The notes beneath the pieces were generated by a model that was not told the DNA's origin, searched no databases, and saw only the letters and a list, made by a program, of their open reading frames with translations. Shown one piece after another: positions 34,661 through 43,760 of a DNA stretch of 64,000 bases. Every line of letters begins with the position of its first letter. The stretch's first letter is position 1. Origin of the DNA: Mycoplasma sp. CAG:956 (GTDB lineage: Bacteria > Bacillota_I > Bacilli_A > RF39 > UBA660); the NCBI GenBank assembly GCA_000433475.1, contig HF993109.1:62001-126000 (forward strand), in the 5' to 3' direction. The translations under genes were made by a program, and so were the position numbers.

Positions 34661-35389
34661 ATGAATTGTACATTTTATATAAACAATTTTGAAGGTCCAC
34701 TAGATCTTCTTTTACATCTAGTTAAACAGTCGAAAATGAATATTTATGATATTAATCTTTTTGACTTAATTAAAGAATATTTAGACTTTATTAATAAGAT
34801 GCAAGACTTAAATATTGATGTTGCTAGTGAATATTTAAGTATGGCAAGCGAACTAGTTCATCTAAAAAGCAAGATGTTAATAAATAAAAAAGATGATGAC
34901 GAAGAAGCTGATGATGAATTTAATATTAAAAGTGAAGAAGATTTAAGAAATAAGTTATTAGAATATGAAAATATTAAAAATATAACTGGAGAGTTTAAAA
35001 ACTTAGAATTAAAAAGAAATGAAATATATACCAGATTTCCTGAAAACTTAAAAGAATATTATGAACCAAGTAAGGTTAAAGGACTATATGATGCTGATAT
35101 TCTTTATAAAGCTTTTTTAGAAGTAGAAAAGAAATTAAAACTTTTAAAACCATTAGATACTACTATTACTAAAAAAGAAATAAGTGTTTTAGAAAGAACA
35201 AAAGAAATAAAAGATATTTTAAGATTAAGAGGTAAAGTTGATTTCTATTCTTTATTTAGTATTAATACGCGAGAATATATTGTTATAACATTTTTAACAA
35301 TTCTTACCATGAGTAAAAATAAAGAGTTAAAAATTATACAAGAGGACAATTTTAGTCCTATTATTGTGGAGGGTTTAGATTATGAATAA
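34661..35389 (+). CDS. scpA: Segregation and condensation protein A
   Basis: A 242-residue kleisin of the SMC condensin. It starts with the conserved FEGPLDLLLHLVKQSKMNIYDI and ASEYLSMASELVHLKSKMLI, the helix binding the SMC neck, and ends with a winged helix. It overlaps scpB by 8 bp. Together with Smc it organises the chromosome. Confidence 0.94.
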   Translation: MNCTFYINNFEGPLDLLLHLVKQSKMNIYDINLFDLIKEYLDFINKMQDLNIDVASEYLSMASELVHLKSKMLINKKDDDEEADDEFNIKSEEDLRNKLLEYENIKNITGEFKNLELKRNEIYTRFPENLKEYYEPSKVKGLYDADILYKAFLEVEKKLKLLKPLDTTITKKEISVLERTKEIKDILRLRGKVDFYSLFSINTREYIVITFLTILTMSKNKELKIIQEDNFSPIIVEGLDYE

Positions 35390-35957
35390 GCAGGGCATAT
35401 TAGAAGGACTATTATTTGTTGTTGGCGATGATGGTCTTACTTTAAAACAAATAAGCGAATTATTAGATGAAGATATTGATACTTGTAAAGAAATCTTACT
35501 TTCTTTAAAACAATCATATGAAGCTGAAAATAGGGGCATTAGAATTAGCTATTTAGGTGATGCTTTTAAGTTAACTACTAAGAAAGAACATAAGGATTAT
35601 TATCAAAAGTTAATAGTAAATCCTAATACCAATACTTTATCCCAAGCTGCCTTAGAAACCTTAGCTATTATTGCCTATAACCAACCAATTACCAGAATAG
35701 AAATTGATGAGTTAAGAGGAGTTAATAATACTTGGCTTCTTCGTAAATTAGTTGCTAAAGGTCTTATTAAAGAGGTCGGTAAGTCAACTATGCCAGGACG
35801 ACCTAATCTTTATGGAACTACTAGTGATTTTTTAGATTATTTCGGTCTTTCAACTATCAAAGATTTACCAAAGATAGAACCAAAGAAAGAAGAGAAGATT
35901 ACTGGCGACTTATTTAACTCTATTTATAAGGAAGAAGTTAAAGATGAAAGTAACTAA
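35382..35957 (+). CDS. scpB: Segregation and condensation protein B
   Basis: A 191-residue double winged-helix partner of ScpA. Marks are ILEGLLFVVGDDGLTLKQI, ALETLAIIAYNQPITRIEI and LIKEVGKSTMPGRPNLYGTT. It is coupled to scpA by an 8-bp overlap and overlaps the pentapeptide gene by 14 bp. Confidence 0.94.
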   Translation: MNKQGILEGLLFVVGDDGLTLKQISELLDEDIDTCKEILLSLKQSYEAENRGIRISYLGDAFKLTTKKEHKDYYQKLIVNPNTNTLSQAALETLAIIAYNQPITRIEIDELRGVNNTWLLRKLVAKGLIKEVGKSTMPGRPNLYGTTSDFLDYFGLSTIKDLPKIEPKKEEKITGDLFNSIYKEEVKDESN

Positions 35958-36483
35958 AGAAAAATTTACTGATATAACTGAGACTTCTTTCGATGGCAAT
36001 ACTTATGAGGCTTGTGATTTTAGTAATCTAAGAGTTGATTATGAAGTCTTATCGAAAGTGAAATTTATAGATTGTAATTTTAGTAATGCTAATTTTACCG
36101 ATTGTGGTTTGCATGATTGTCATTTTAAAAATTGTAATTTAATTGGAACATCACTCGTTAATTGTACTTTAAAAAATGTTAGTATTCTAAGTTGTCTTGG
36201 TTCTTATTTAAATATTGGGAGTAGTATTTTAGAAAAAACACAATTTATAGATAGTAATGTAAAAGAAATGCGTCTTATTAATAATCGTTTAAGAAATACA
36301 ACTTTTAATGCTTGTAATATGAGTAAGTTAACACTTTCGGATACCCCATTAAGAGGCGTTGATTTATCAACATGTGATATTAGTGGGATGATTTTTAAGC
36401 CTTCTGATGTTGTTGGTTGTCAGGTATCTGCTAATCAAGCCGTTGAGATGATTAAAAACTTTGGGGTTATAGTAAAATTTTAG
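35944..36483 (+). CDS. Pentapeptide-repeat protein coupled to scpAB
   Basis: 179 residues forming a right-handed quadrilateral helix: repeated A/C-(D/N)-(L/F)-x-x units such as CDFSNLRVD, CNFSNANFTDCGLHDCHFKNCNL and GVDLSTCDISG. No signal or membrane segment. Some members mimic DNA and bind gyrase (Qnr, MfpA). The tight 14-bp overlap with scpB suggests a chromosome-related role, but this is inference. GGAAGAAG within scpB serves as its ribosome-binding site. Confidence 0.8.
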   Translation: MKVTKEKFTDITETSFDGNTYEACDFSNLRVDYEVLSKVKFIDCNFSNANFTDCGLHDCHFKNCNLIGTSLVNCTLKNVSILSCLGSYLNIGSSILEKTQFIDSNVKEMRLINNRLRNTTFNACNMSKLTLSDTPLRGVDLSTCDISGMIFKPSDVVGCQVSANQAVEMIKNFGVIVKF

Positions 36484-36520
36484 TATCTATTTACTAGGAT
36501 TTCTGCTATAATACTTATAT

Positions 36521-36607
36521 GCCTGTGTGGCGGAATTGGTAGACGCGCTGGACTCAAAATCCAGTGGTAGCAATATCGTGTGGGTCCGAGTCCCACCACA
36601 GGCACCA
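36521..36607 (+). tRNA. tRNA-Leu (anticodon CAA)
   Basis: An 87-nt tRNA with acceptor gcctgtg/cacaggc and CCA encoded. The anticodon arm ctgga-ctcaaaa-tccag puts CAA at 34-36, decoding UUG. It has the long variable arm of a class II tRNA and the T loop gtccgagtc. A TATAAT with extended TGC lies at 36507-36512. Confidence 0.96.
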
Positions 36608-36620
36608 AATAAGCCTTACA

Positions 36621-36645
36621 AGTCCCTAGAAATAGGGACTTTTTT
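36621..36645 (+). terminator. Terminator after tRNA-Leu
   Basis: agtcccta / tagggact with a 4-base loop, followed by T's. Confidence 0.88.
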
Positions 36646-36920
36646 AAAAAAATACTGCGAAAAATACTGCTATAAATTGTAAAACAGAAAGTCATAACTT
36701 TTAAGTGCTTATGGCAACCACTTAAAAACCAAAAATAAATAAAGAACTGGCGCAAAATTGGATAATTAATTTTACTTCAGTACTTTTTTGCTTTTCAAAA
36801 GTGATTTTACTCTAGCATTTATTACTTTTTGGAGGCTTAAATGTAGATAAAGTCTTGTAAAAATAGTAAAATATAGATAGAATATTAAAAAATTATATTT
36901 AAGGCGATAAGGTGATTGTT
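36646..36920. other. Gene-free stretch downstream of tRNA-Leu
   Basis: Contains a tandem pair of aaatactgc (12-bp period, around 36650-36670) and a perfect 9-bp hairpin ttttaagtg/cacttaaaa (36699-36727), but no convincing ORF. Being just 3' of a tRNA, it could be a relic of an integration site. No second copy of the tRNA end is seen in the window. Confidence 0.4.
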
Positions 36921-37319
36921 ATGTTTGAAAAAAGAAAGAAAATTAAAACACAAAATTTATGCTTGGTTAAGTTAACGACTATTACTAAGTATATATCTAA
37001 TTATGTTCAAGGTACCGAAATTCATTTTAGTGAAAAGGCTCGTTATGCTCTGGCTTATCGCACCGATTCCTTAGAAGTAGCTGTTTTTCCTGCTTATGTT
37101 GATTGTTTTACAGGCACCATTTATCGTGATAAATTTGATGCTTCAGAGGGTGAGGAGTGTTTTCTAAAAGCAACAGCTATTTTAACTAATAAAGATTATA
37201 TTACTTTTGAAGAGGCAACTTATATATTAAGGAAACTAAATCCTACTTATTTACCAGAAGTAACTAATGAACATAGTTTAAAAAGAAAACTAGTTAAAAA
37301 TGCTAAACCAGAAGAATAA
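36921..37319 (+). CDS. Hypothetical protein, 132 residues
   Basis: Soluble, basic at both ends (MFEKRKKIKTQN, then LKRKLVKNAKPEE). The middle reads YALAYRTDSLEVAVFPAYVDCFTGTIYRDK. ATG 36921 is preceded by AAGGTGA. I do not recognise the family. It stands alone between the tRNA and the ABC exporter. Confidence 0.65.
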   Translation: MFEKRKKIKTQNLCLVKLTTITKYISNYVQGTEIHFSEKARYALAYRTDSLEVAVFPAYVDCFTGTIYRDKFDASEGEECFLKATAILTNKDYITFEEATYILRKLNPTYLPEVTNEHSLKRKLVKNAKPEE

Positions 37320-37435
37320 AAATAGATAGATTGTTCTAATAATTATTCAAAGCACAGTGTATTTATCTTTTATTATCAGTCATAAATTAGTAAGTAATAA
37401 AATTAAAATTATATAAGAAACTTATTCTAAAACAA

Positions 37436-37480
37436 AAAAAGACTGCTAGAAACTAATTGCTTGATTTCTAACAGTCTTTT
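37436..37480 (-). terminator. Terminator of the ABC exporter gene
   Basis: On the minus strand, AAAAGACTGTTAGAAA pairs with TTTCTAGCAGTCTTTT around a 12-base loop, with seven T's after. It overlaps the TGA stop at 37480 and can also act on the plus strand. Confidence 0.88.
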
Positions 37481-39213
37481 CAATTCTGCTTAATTTCATA
37501 TTCATATAAATCTTTATAACCTTTACACTTTTTTAATAAATTATCATGAGTTCCCTCATTAATAATATTACCATTTTGCATAAAGAATATTTTATCACAA
37601 TTCATTATGGTAGATAATCTATGGGCAATTATTACTATTGTATAATCTTCTTTTAGATTATTGATTGCCTGCTGAATATTATTTTGAGTTTCATTATCCA
37701 GTGCTGATGTTGCTTCATCAAATAATATTATTTTTGTTTTTTGAATTAATGCTCTAGCAATTGCTAATCTTTGTCTTTGGCCACCAGAAAGACTAACTCC
37801 ACCTTCACCAACAATCGTATCGTATTTATCAGGTAGGCTTTCAATAAATTCGTTTAAACACGCAAGATTGCAAGCATCTTCTATTTCTTTGTCCGTAATA
37901 TTTTTCTTAACTAATCTTAGATTATCCTTTATACTTAAATTGAATATATAAGGATTTTGACTTATTATTGTAATGTTTCCTCTTATTGATTCTTCATCTA
38001 GTTCATCAATGTTTATACCATCAATTGTTATCGTACCACTTTTACAGTTATACAATTTACATAATAGATTAAACATCGTAGTTTTTCCCTCACCACTTTT
38101 TCCCACAATTCCATAAGTTTTATTTGCTTCTACTTTTAAATTAAGATTTTTTAATACTTGATTTTTATTATCGTAGGAGAAACATACATCTTTAAATTCA
38201 AAACTTCCTTCGATATTTTTAATATGCTTTTTACCAAAGGTTTCTTTTGCAAACTTTTTCCCATCAATAATATCAAAAACTCTATTACATGATATATTAA
38301 AATTCTTTGTTTCTTCTAATAACCTGGATACATTTCCCATCATATCAGCCATAATGTTGACTCTATAACCATATAAGGCTAGTGCGACAGCAACACTTAA
38401 CACATTATTATGAATTAAATATATCAAATACATTAACATTCCAAATTCAAATAATCTTTTTGCTATCCCAATAATAAATTCATAAAGTATGTCGATATTT
38501 CTCATATCAAAATTTTTTTCATTTTGTAATACAATATTATTATCAAACTCTTCCATAAAACTATCTTTGGCATATAACATTTTTATGTCTCTTGCCCCTC
38601 TAACTAGTTCTCCTGTCAGTCCGGCAACTTTATCACTTTGATTTCTAAATTCCACATCTTTTTTGGCTAATACATTGCTTTTTAGAACACTAAGTATAGT
38701 TAGAACTAATGCTGAAACAAAATAATAAATAAACATATGATAATCAATTATAAATACAGCGATAAAGGAACCAATATTCGATAAGACTCCTGTAAGTTCT
38801 CCCATACCAACGGTAAACATTGATGACATCTTATCAGTATCACTTATTATTCTTTGAATAAATGTTCCACTAGAATTAGCATCAATTGTAGATTGTTCTA
38901 ATGATAAAACTTGGCGACCTAGTGCTTTTTGCAAATTTCTAACTGTTCCTCTTCTAAAAATTTGAGTATTCTTTCTTATTAAGACGGTATGCAAGCGATC
39001 TATTATATTAATAAATAACATTAAACATGCCATATAGATTGCTTGTTCCCAAACGGATGTTGTAAATTCTACTACAAATCTTGCATAAACTAATGGAAAA
39101 ATAATATGAATTATTATTCCCATAATACATCCAACTATTTGCCAAATTAAACTAGATTTATATTTCTTCCCATATTTATATACTTTTCTAAGATTTTCAA
39201 TTGTTTCTTTCAT
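37480..39213 (-). CDS. ABC transporter, fused permease and ATPase (exporter type)
   Basis: 577 residues: six membrane helices in residues 1-310, then a nucleotide-binding domain with Walker A GKSGEGKTT, Q-loop IISQNPYIF, signature LSGGQRQRL, Walker B IILFDEATSALD and switch IIAHRLS. It works as a homo- or heterodimer exporting lipids, peptides or drugs. No partner half-transporter or peptide gene is adjacent, so the substrate is open. Codon use is less uniform than in flanking housekeeping genes, compatible with acquisition. AAAGGAG lies before ATG 39213. Confidence 0.87.
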   Translation of the reverse strand: MKETIENLRKVYKYGKKYKSSLIWQIVGCIMGIIIHIIFPLVYARFVVEFTTSVWEQAIYMACLMLFINIIDRLHTVLIRKNTQIFRRGTVRNLQKALGRQVLSLEQSTIDANSSGTFIQRIISDTDKMSSMFTVGMGELTGVLSNIGSFIAVFIIDYHMFIYYFVSALVLTILSVLKSNVLAKKDVEFRNQSDKVAGLTGELVRGARDIKMLYAKDSFMEEFDNNIVLQNEKNFDMRNIDILYEFIIGIAKRLFEFGMLMYLIYLIHNNVLSVAVALALYGYRVNIMADMMGNVSRLLEETKNFNISCNRVFDIIDGKKFAKETFGKKHIKNIEGSFEFKDVCFSYDNKNQVLKNLNLKVEANKTYGIVGKSGEGKTTMFNLLCKLYNCKSGTITIDGINIDELDEESIRGNITIISQNPYIFNLSIKDNLRLVKKNITDKEIEDACNLACLNEFIESLPDKYDTIVGEGGVSLSGGQRQRLAIARALIQKTKIILFDEATSALDNETQNNIQQAINNLKEDYTIVIIAHRLSTIMNCDKIFFMQNGNIINEGTHDNLLKKCKGYKDLYEYEIKQN

Positions 39214-39446
39214 GTCGAACTCCTTTTTATTTCTGTTAGCTTTTAATTTTCAACATTTATATTGTACCATTTATTTTTTTGATTTTAAATAAATCGCCAA
39301 CTTTTATGTGCCAGGGTACTTCTTTTTTTAAGCATTACCATACCATAGCATAAACTTTTGTGTTTTTAATTAATACTTACCCAAAATTTATAAATAAAAC
39401 TCTTTAGGGAGTGGCGGCGGGTAGACTAATCCTAATTAAAAAAATA

Positions 39447-39474
39447 TAGACATAGATCCCTAGGGGTATATAAT
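39447..39474 (+). promoter_or_regulatory. Promoter with CsoR-type operator in the spacer
   Basis: -35 tagaca (39447-39452), 16-bp spacer, -10 tataat (39469-39474). The spacer holds gatccctaggggtat, a near-palindrome of the TAcCCC...GGGGTA type bound by CsoR copper sensors. A repressor there would block RNA polymerase. The csoR-like frame starts at 39498, so autoregulation is expected. Confidence 0.65.
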
Positions 39475-39497
39475 GAACTTGCAAAGGAAAAATATAT

Positions 39498-39702
39498 ATG
39501 GATTGTAAACATTGTAATGAAAGTACGCATCGTACAGAAACAGAAAAAAAACTTAGAAACCAGATTAAAAACTATCGAAGGTCAAGTAAGAGGCATTGCC
39601 AAAATGGTTGCTGAAGATAAATACTGTAATGATATTTTAATTCAACTTCTAGCTATCAATAAATCATTAAAAAGTTTAAATAAAAAAATTTTAAAAATGT
39701 AA
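39498..39702 (+). pseudogene. csoR: CsoR/RcnR-family metal-sensing repressor, frameshifted
   Basis: From ATG 39498 (AAAGGA upstream) the frame reads MDCKHCNESTHRTETEKK, then breaks. The +1 frame continues with NLETRLKTIEGQVRGIAKM and EDKYCNDILIQLLAINKSLK, the DUF156 core including the Cys ligand. Removing one A from the A8 run at 39544-39551 restores a normal protein of about 67 residues ending at 39702. The C-terminus is shorter than usual CsoR, about 90 residues. Either the gene is inactive, the run is read by transcriptional slippage, or it is a sequencing error. Confidence 0.7.
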
Positions 39703-39754
39703 CTTAGTTGTAACTTTAAATATTATATAATGTCTTTAAGAAAAGGAGATTACT

Positions 39755-40426
39755 ATGGAAATTTTAAGAGTAGAAAATTTAACCAAAATATATGGTAAAA
39801 AAGAAACCAAAGTTGTAGCCTTAGATAATGTTTCATTTAGCGTGAAAAAAGGCGAATTTGTGGCTATTGTAGGAGCATCTGGCTCGGGAAAATCAACCCT
39901 TTTACATTTAATTGGGGGAGTAGACAGACCAACGAAGGGTAAAGTTTATATTGATGGTAAAGATATATTTGCCTTAGATGATGATAAACTAGCCATTTTT
40001 AGACGTCGTCAAATCGGTTTAATCTATCAGTTTTATAACTTAATACCTATTTTAAATGTGGAGGAAAATATTACTTTGCCTTTAGCACTTGATAATCGTA
40101 AGGTTAGTAATGAAGAACTAGAAAATATGTTAAGCCATTTAGGTTTAGAAAAAAGAAGATATCATCTTCCTAACGAATTAAGTGGCGGTCAACAACAAAG
40201 AACCAGTATCGGTAGAGCCCTTATAACTAGACCAACTATTGTTTTAGCCGATGAACCAACCGGTAACTTAGATTCTAAATCTAGTGATGAAATTGTAGCA
40301 CTTTTAAAGAAATCTAACAAAGAATTAAAGCAAACTATTATTATGATTACCCATAACTTAGAAATTGCGAAAATGGCCGATCGAATTATTAAAATTGAAG
40401 ATGGTAAAATTGTAAGTGAGGCTTAA
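39755..40426 (+). CDS. ABC transporter ATP-binding protein, MacB/LolD type
   Basis: 223 residues with Walker A GASGSGKST at 40-48, Q-loop YQFYNLIP, signature LSGGQQQRTSIGRAL and Walker B VLADEPTGNLD. The GNLD ending and YQ.YNL loop are typical of ATPases that partner FtsX-type permeases. AAAGGAG precedes the ATG. The permease starts 1 bp after its stop codon. It follows the csoR-like frame by 52 bp, probably in one transcript. Confidence 0.9.
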   Translation: MEILRVENLTKIYGKKETKVVALDNVSFSVKKGEFVAIVGASGSGKSTLLHLIGGVDRPTKGKVYIDGKDIFALDDDKLAIFRRRQIGLIYQFYNLIPILNVEENITLPLALDNRKVSNEELENMLSHLGLEKRRYHLPNELSGGQQQRTSIGRALITRPTIVLADEPTGNLDSKSSDEIVALLKKSNKELKQTIIMITHNLEIAKMADRIIKIEDGKIVSEA

Positions 40427-40427
40427 T

Positions 40428-43034
40428 ATGGACTTACTAAATAAATTAACTATTAAAAATTTAAAATTTAATAAGAAACGCACCATTGTAACTATTATCG
40501 GTATTATCTTATCCGTGGCTCTAGTAAGTGCAGTGGCTACTATGTATTCTAGTGCCATAAATTCTTTAATTAATTATGAAATATATGAGTTTGGTAACTT
40601 TCATTATGAATATCAAGATGTTTCCAAAGAAGATGTTAAAAATATTCAAAATAACTTTGGAATTGCGGATACTTATCTAACTAGTAACATTGGTTATGCT
40701 AAGTTAAATGATTCTAAAAATGAATATAAACCTTATGCTTATATAAAAGCCTTTAGTAAGGAATCTCTAGATAATCTTTCCATTCATTTAGTCGAGGGGA
40801 GGTTACCAGAAAATACTTCGGAAATAATAATTCCTACCCACTTAAAAACGAATGGCCGGATAAATCTAAAAGTCGGCGATTATATTACTTTAGATGTTGG
40901 AAAAAGAGTAGGAGATAGTTATCTTCTAGGTCAAGATCAGTCGTATGATTCCGACAGTAACGAACATCTGATAGATACTAGTAGTAAAACCTACAAAATT
41001 GTTGGTATTGCCGAGCGACCTAACCGTATTATTGAGCCTTATAATGCCCCAGGTTATACCTTTATTACTTATTTAGATTCTAAAGATATTCCCGATAAAG
41101 TTGATGTTTATGCTAAGTATAATAAAACTGGTTTAAAAAATCATGTCAAAGTAACAGCCAATATCTTAGGAGTAGAACCTGATCTTTTACAAAAATTCTT
41201 AAAGTCAGATTATCTTAGTGCTTCTGAATATGATAGTATTAATGCTCAAATGAAAAATAGTAAATACCAGTTTAATAGTAATAACTATCTCATAACTTTA
41301 GAAACTAATCCGTTAGATGAAAGTACTACCAGGAGTTTAGGTACGGTTGTCTTAATAGTTTGTCTAATTATTGTTTTTACTTCGGTATTTTGTATCAAAA
41401 ATAGTTTTGATATCTCTATTACCGAGAAAACAAAACAATATGGAATGTTAAGAAGTGTTGGAGCGACTAAAAAACAAATTCGCCAGAATGTCTTTTATGA
41501 AGCCTCTATCTTGGGACTTATTGGCATTCCTTCCGGTTTATTATTTGGCCTTTTAGCGGCTTATATCTTAGTTATAGTTAGTAATTTCTTCTTAAATAAG
41601 ATGATGTCTGGTGGTCTTAAATTAACATTTTCTTATTCACCCTTAGTTTTATTATTTACGATTGGTCTAGGAATCATAACTATTTACTTTTCGGCCTTTA
41701 AAAGTGCTAAACGAGCTAGTAAAATCTCACCAATTGACTCGATTAAAAACAGTGCTGATCTTAAAATTAAGGCTCGAAAATTAAAAACTCCCAAGTTAAT
41801 TAGTAAAATCTTTGGAGTTGGTGGCGAAATATCTTATAAAAATCAACAACGCAATAAGAAAAAATATCGAACTACTGTTATTTCCATTGCTATTTCGGTT
41901 TGTACTTTCATTGCTTTAGCATCCTTTATGTCTCTTGCTTTCCGAAGTATTAAAGAAGAATTAGGTTCTTCGGACTATAATATTTATCTATCGGTTAAAA
42001 ATAATAATGATACTACTTATCAAAAACTTTTAGAAACCACGAAATTAGATAATATTAAAGAGGCGGTTGTTAGAAAGCAAAGTAATTATGGCATTTCTAA
42101 TAAGCATTATAGTAAGGATTATCTAGAGTGGCATAACCTTGAATTAAGTGCTGATATTGATGCTTATTTAACTATTTTTTCTCTTAATGATGAGGCATAT
42201 AAAAAATATCTTCAGACTTTAAACTTAGACTATGAAACCCTTAAAGATAAAGGTGTTTTAATAGATAAATATCCGATGATTAAATATGAAAACGAAACAA
42301 ATAAAGAAAAAAGTAGAATTCTTAGAGAGTTTGATTTTCAAGTAGGGGATACGATTAAGGGAAACATTTCGGATAATCCTACTTCAATAGTAGTCGGTGC
42401 CTTAAGCGATAAATATCCTTTTGGGCTAGAAAATTACAATCAACCTATATTAGTTGTAAGTGAAGATTTATATAAAACTTTACCAACTAAAAGTACCTAT
42501 ATAGTGGCCCTATATTATTCAACTGCGGCTTCTAAACTTCAAGATGAGATAGAAGAAATTGTAAATAATGAAGATTATGAACTTTATAACAGTGAAGAAC
42601 GAGTAGAGATGATGCGCAACTTCTATATCTTAGTAGGTATCTTCTTATATGGCTTTATTATTGTTATTTCCCTTATTGGGATAACCAATATCTTTAATAC
42701 CATTACGACTAGTATGCAACTTAGAAGAAGTGAATTTGCTACTTTAAAAAGTATAGGTATGACTACCAAAGAATTCTCCAAAATGATTCGTTTAGAAAGT
42801 ATCTTTATGACTGTTAAATCTCTAATAGTAGGTATTATCTTAGGTACTGGTTTATCCGTTTTAATCTATCATTATCTAGCTAGCAGTGATTTCTCGGGTT
42901 ATAAATTACCAATAATTCCGATTATAATTAGTATTATGGCTGTTTACCTTTTAATTACCTTATTGATGAAATATTCATTAAGAAAGATAAATAAACAGAA
43001 TATTATTGAAACTATTAGAAACGAAAATATTTAG
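40428..43034 (+). CDS. FtsX-like ABC permease with duplicated domain
   Basis: 868 residues from ATG 40428 with GTGAGG upstream; a GTG at 40416 is an unlikely start. The layout is twice (one membrane helix, a 230-260 residue extracellular domain, three helices). Helices lie near 20-40, 310-335, 360-390, 405-425, 480-505, 745-770, 800-825 and 835-855. MLRSVGATKKQI and LKSIGMTTKEF mark the FtsX domains. This class moves lipoproteins, peptides or antimicrobials mechanically. Unlike ten-helix BceB, it has two large external domains. A two-component system follows. Confidence 0.85.
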   Translation: MDLLNKLTIKNLKFNKKRTIVTIIGIILSVALVSAVATMYSSAINSLINYEIYEFGNFHYEYQDVSKEDVKNIQNNFGIADTYLTSNIGYAKLNDSKNEYKPYAYIKAFSKESLDNLSIHLVEGRLPENTSEIIIPTHLKTNGRINLKVGDYITLDVGKRVGDSYLLGQDQSYDSDSNEHLIDTSSKTYKIVGIAERPNRIIEPYNAPGYTFITYLDSKDIPDKVDVYAKYNKTGLKNHVKVTANILGVEPDLLQKFLKSDYLSASEYDSINAQMKNSKYQFNSNNYLITLETNPLDESTTRSLGTVVLIVCLIIVFTSVFCIKNSFDISITEKTKQYGMLRSVGATKKQIRQNVFYEASILGLIGIPSGLLFGLLAAYILVIVSNFFLNKMMSGGLKLTFSYSPLVLLFTIGLGIITIYFSAFKSAKRASKISPIDSIKNSADLKIKARKLKTPKLISKIFGVGGEISYKNQQRNKKKYRTTVISIAISVCTFIALASFMSLAFRSIKEELGSSDYNIYLSVKNNNDTTYQKLLETTKLDNIKEAVVRKQSNYGISNKHYSKDYLEWHNLELSADIDAYLTIFSLNDEAYKKYLQTLNLDYETLKDKGVLIDKYPMIKYENETNKEKSRILREFDFQVGDTIKGNISDNPTSIVVGALSDKYPFGLENYNQPILVVSEDLYKTLPTKSTYIVALYYSTAASKLQDEIEEIVNNEDYELYNSEERVEMMRNFYILVGIFLYGFIIVISLIGITNIFNTITTSMQLRRSEFATLKSIGMTTKEFSKMIRLESIFMTVKSLIVGIILGTGLSVLIYHYLASSDFSGYKLPIIPIIISIMAVYLLITLLMKYSLRKINKQNIIETIRNENI

Positions 43035-43057
43035 AAAAGGGTTTAAAGCCCTTTTCT
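43033..43057 (+). terminator. Hairpin after the permease gene, partial terminator
   Basis: agaaaaggg / cccttttct, 9 bp, loop of seven, but only a short T-rich tail. It may reduce but not stop transcription into the two-component genes. Confidence 0.6.
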
Positions 43058-43100
43058 TTCGTTATAAAAAATTATAAGATATAAAAAAGGAGTAATTTCT

Positions 43101-43760
43101 ATGCAAATATTATTAATTGAAGATAATTTAACTATTATAAAAGGCCTAACTTATACCTTAAAGCAAAATAATTATGAAGTTTATGCCTGTAAAAATCTTT
43201 TAGAGGCTATATCTTATTTAAAAGATAATCCTAAGATAAACTTAATTATTTTAGATGTAACCTTACCGGATGGTAATGGCTTTACTTTCTTTACGGATAA
43301 TCTAAAAGCTTTAAATATTCCCACTATCTTTTTAACCGCTAAAGATGAGGAAGATGATATTGTAAGAGGTCTTGAAATAGGGGCTGAAGACTATTTAACT
43401 AAGCCTTTTTCAACCAAAGAACTACTAGCGCGTATTAATAAAATCTTATTACGTCAAAAGCATAATAGCATTTTAAAAGTAGGAGATATAAGTTTTGATA
43501 TGGATAAAATGTTAGTTTATAAAGATACTACCAAAATCGAATTAACCCCCTTAGAGTTAAAACTTCTGCATCTTTTATTCTTAAATCTAAACAAGCTCGT
43601 AAGTCGTAACACTATCTTAGATAAAATTTATGAATGGACTGGTAATGATGTTGATAGCCATACAATAACTGTATATTTCCAAAGAATAAGACAAAAATTA
43701 GGAACCGATATTATTTCGACTGTTAAAGGTTTAGGTTACAGGATTGATTATGAAAAATAA
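43101..43760 (+). CDS. OmpR-family response regulator
   Basis: 219 residues. Receiver domain with acidic E7/D8, phosphoacceptor D52 in LIILDVTLPDGNG and LTKPF; the C-terminal winged helix includes LELKLLHLLFLN and HTITVYFQRIRQKLG. AAAGGAGT precedes the ATG. It overlaps the kinase gene and probably controls the adjacent ABC transporter, a common arrangement in Bacillota. Confidence 0.93.
   Translation: MQILLIEDNLTIIKGLTYTLKQNNYEVYACKNLLEAISYLKDNPKINLIILDVTLPDGNGFTFFTDNLKALNIPTIFLTAKDEEDDIVRGLEIGAEDYLTKPFSTKELLARINKILLRQKHNSILKVGDISFDMDKMLVYKDTTKIELTPLELKLLHLLFLNLNKLVSRNTILDKIYEWTGNDVDSHTITVYFQRIRQKLGTDIISTVKGLGYRIDYEK

Noticed and set aside
36480..36755. 91-residue minus-strand frame over tRNA-Leu
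   Set aside because: It lies across the tRNA and its terminator; no ribosome-binding site, and composition is not protein-like.
36646..36920. Integrase or prophage remnant after the tRNA
   Set aside because: No recombinase frame or duplicated tRNA end could be seen; only listed as a weak possibility.
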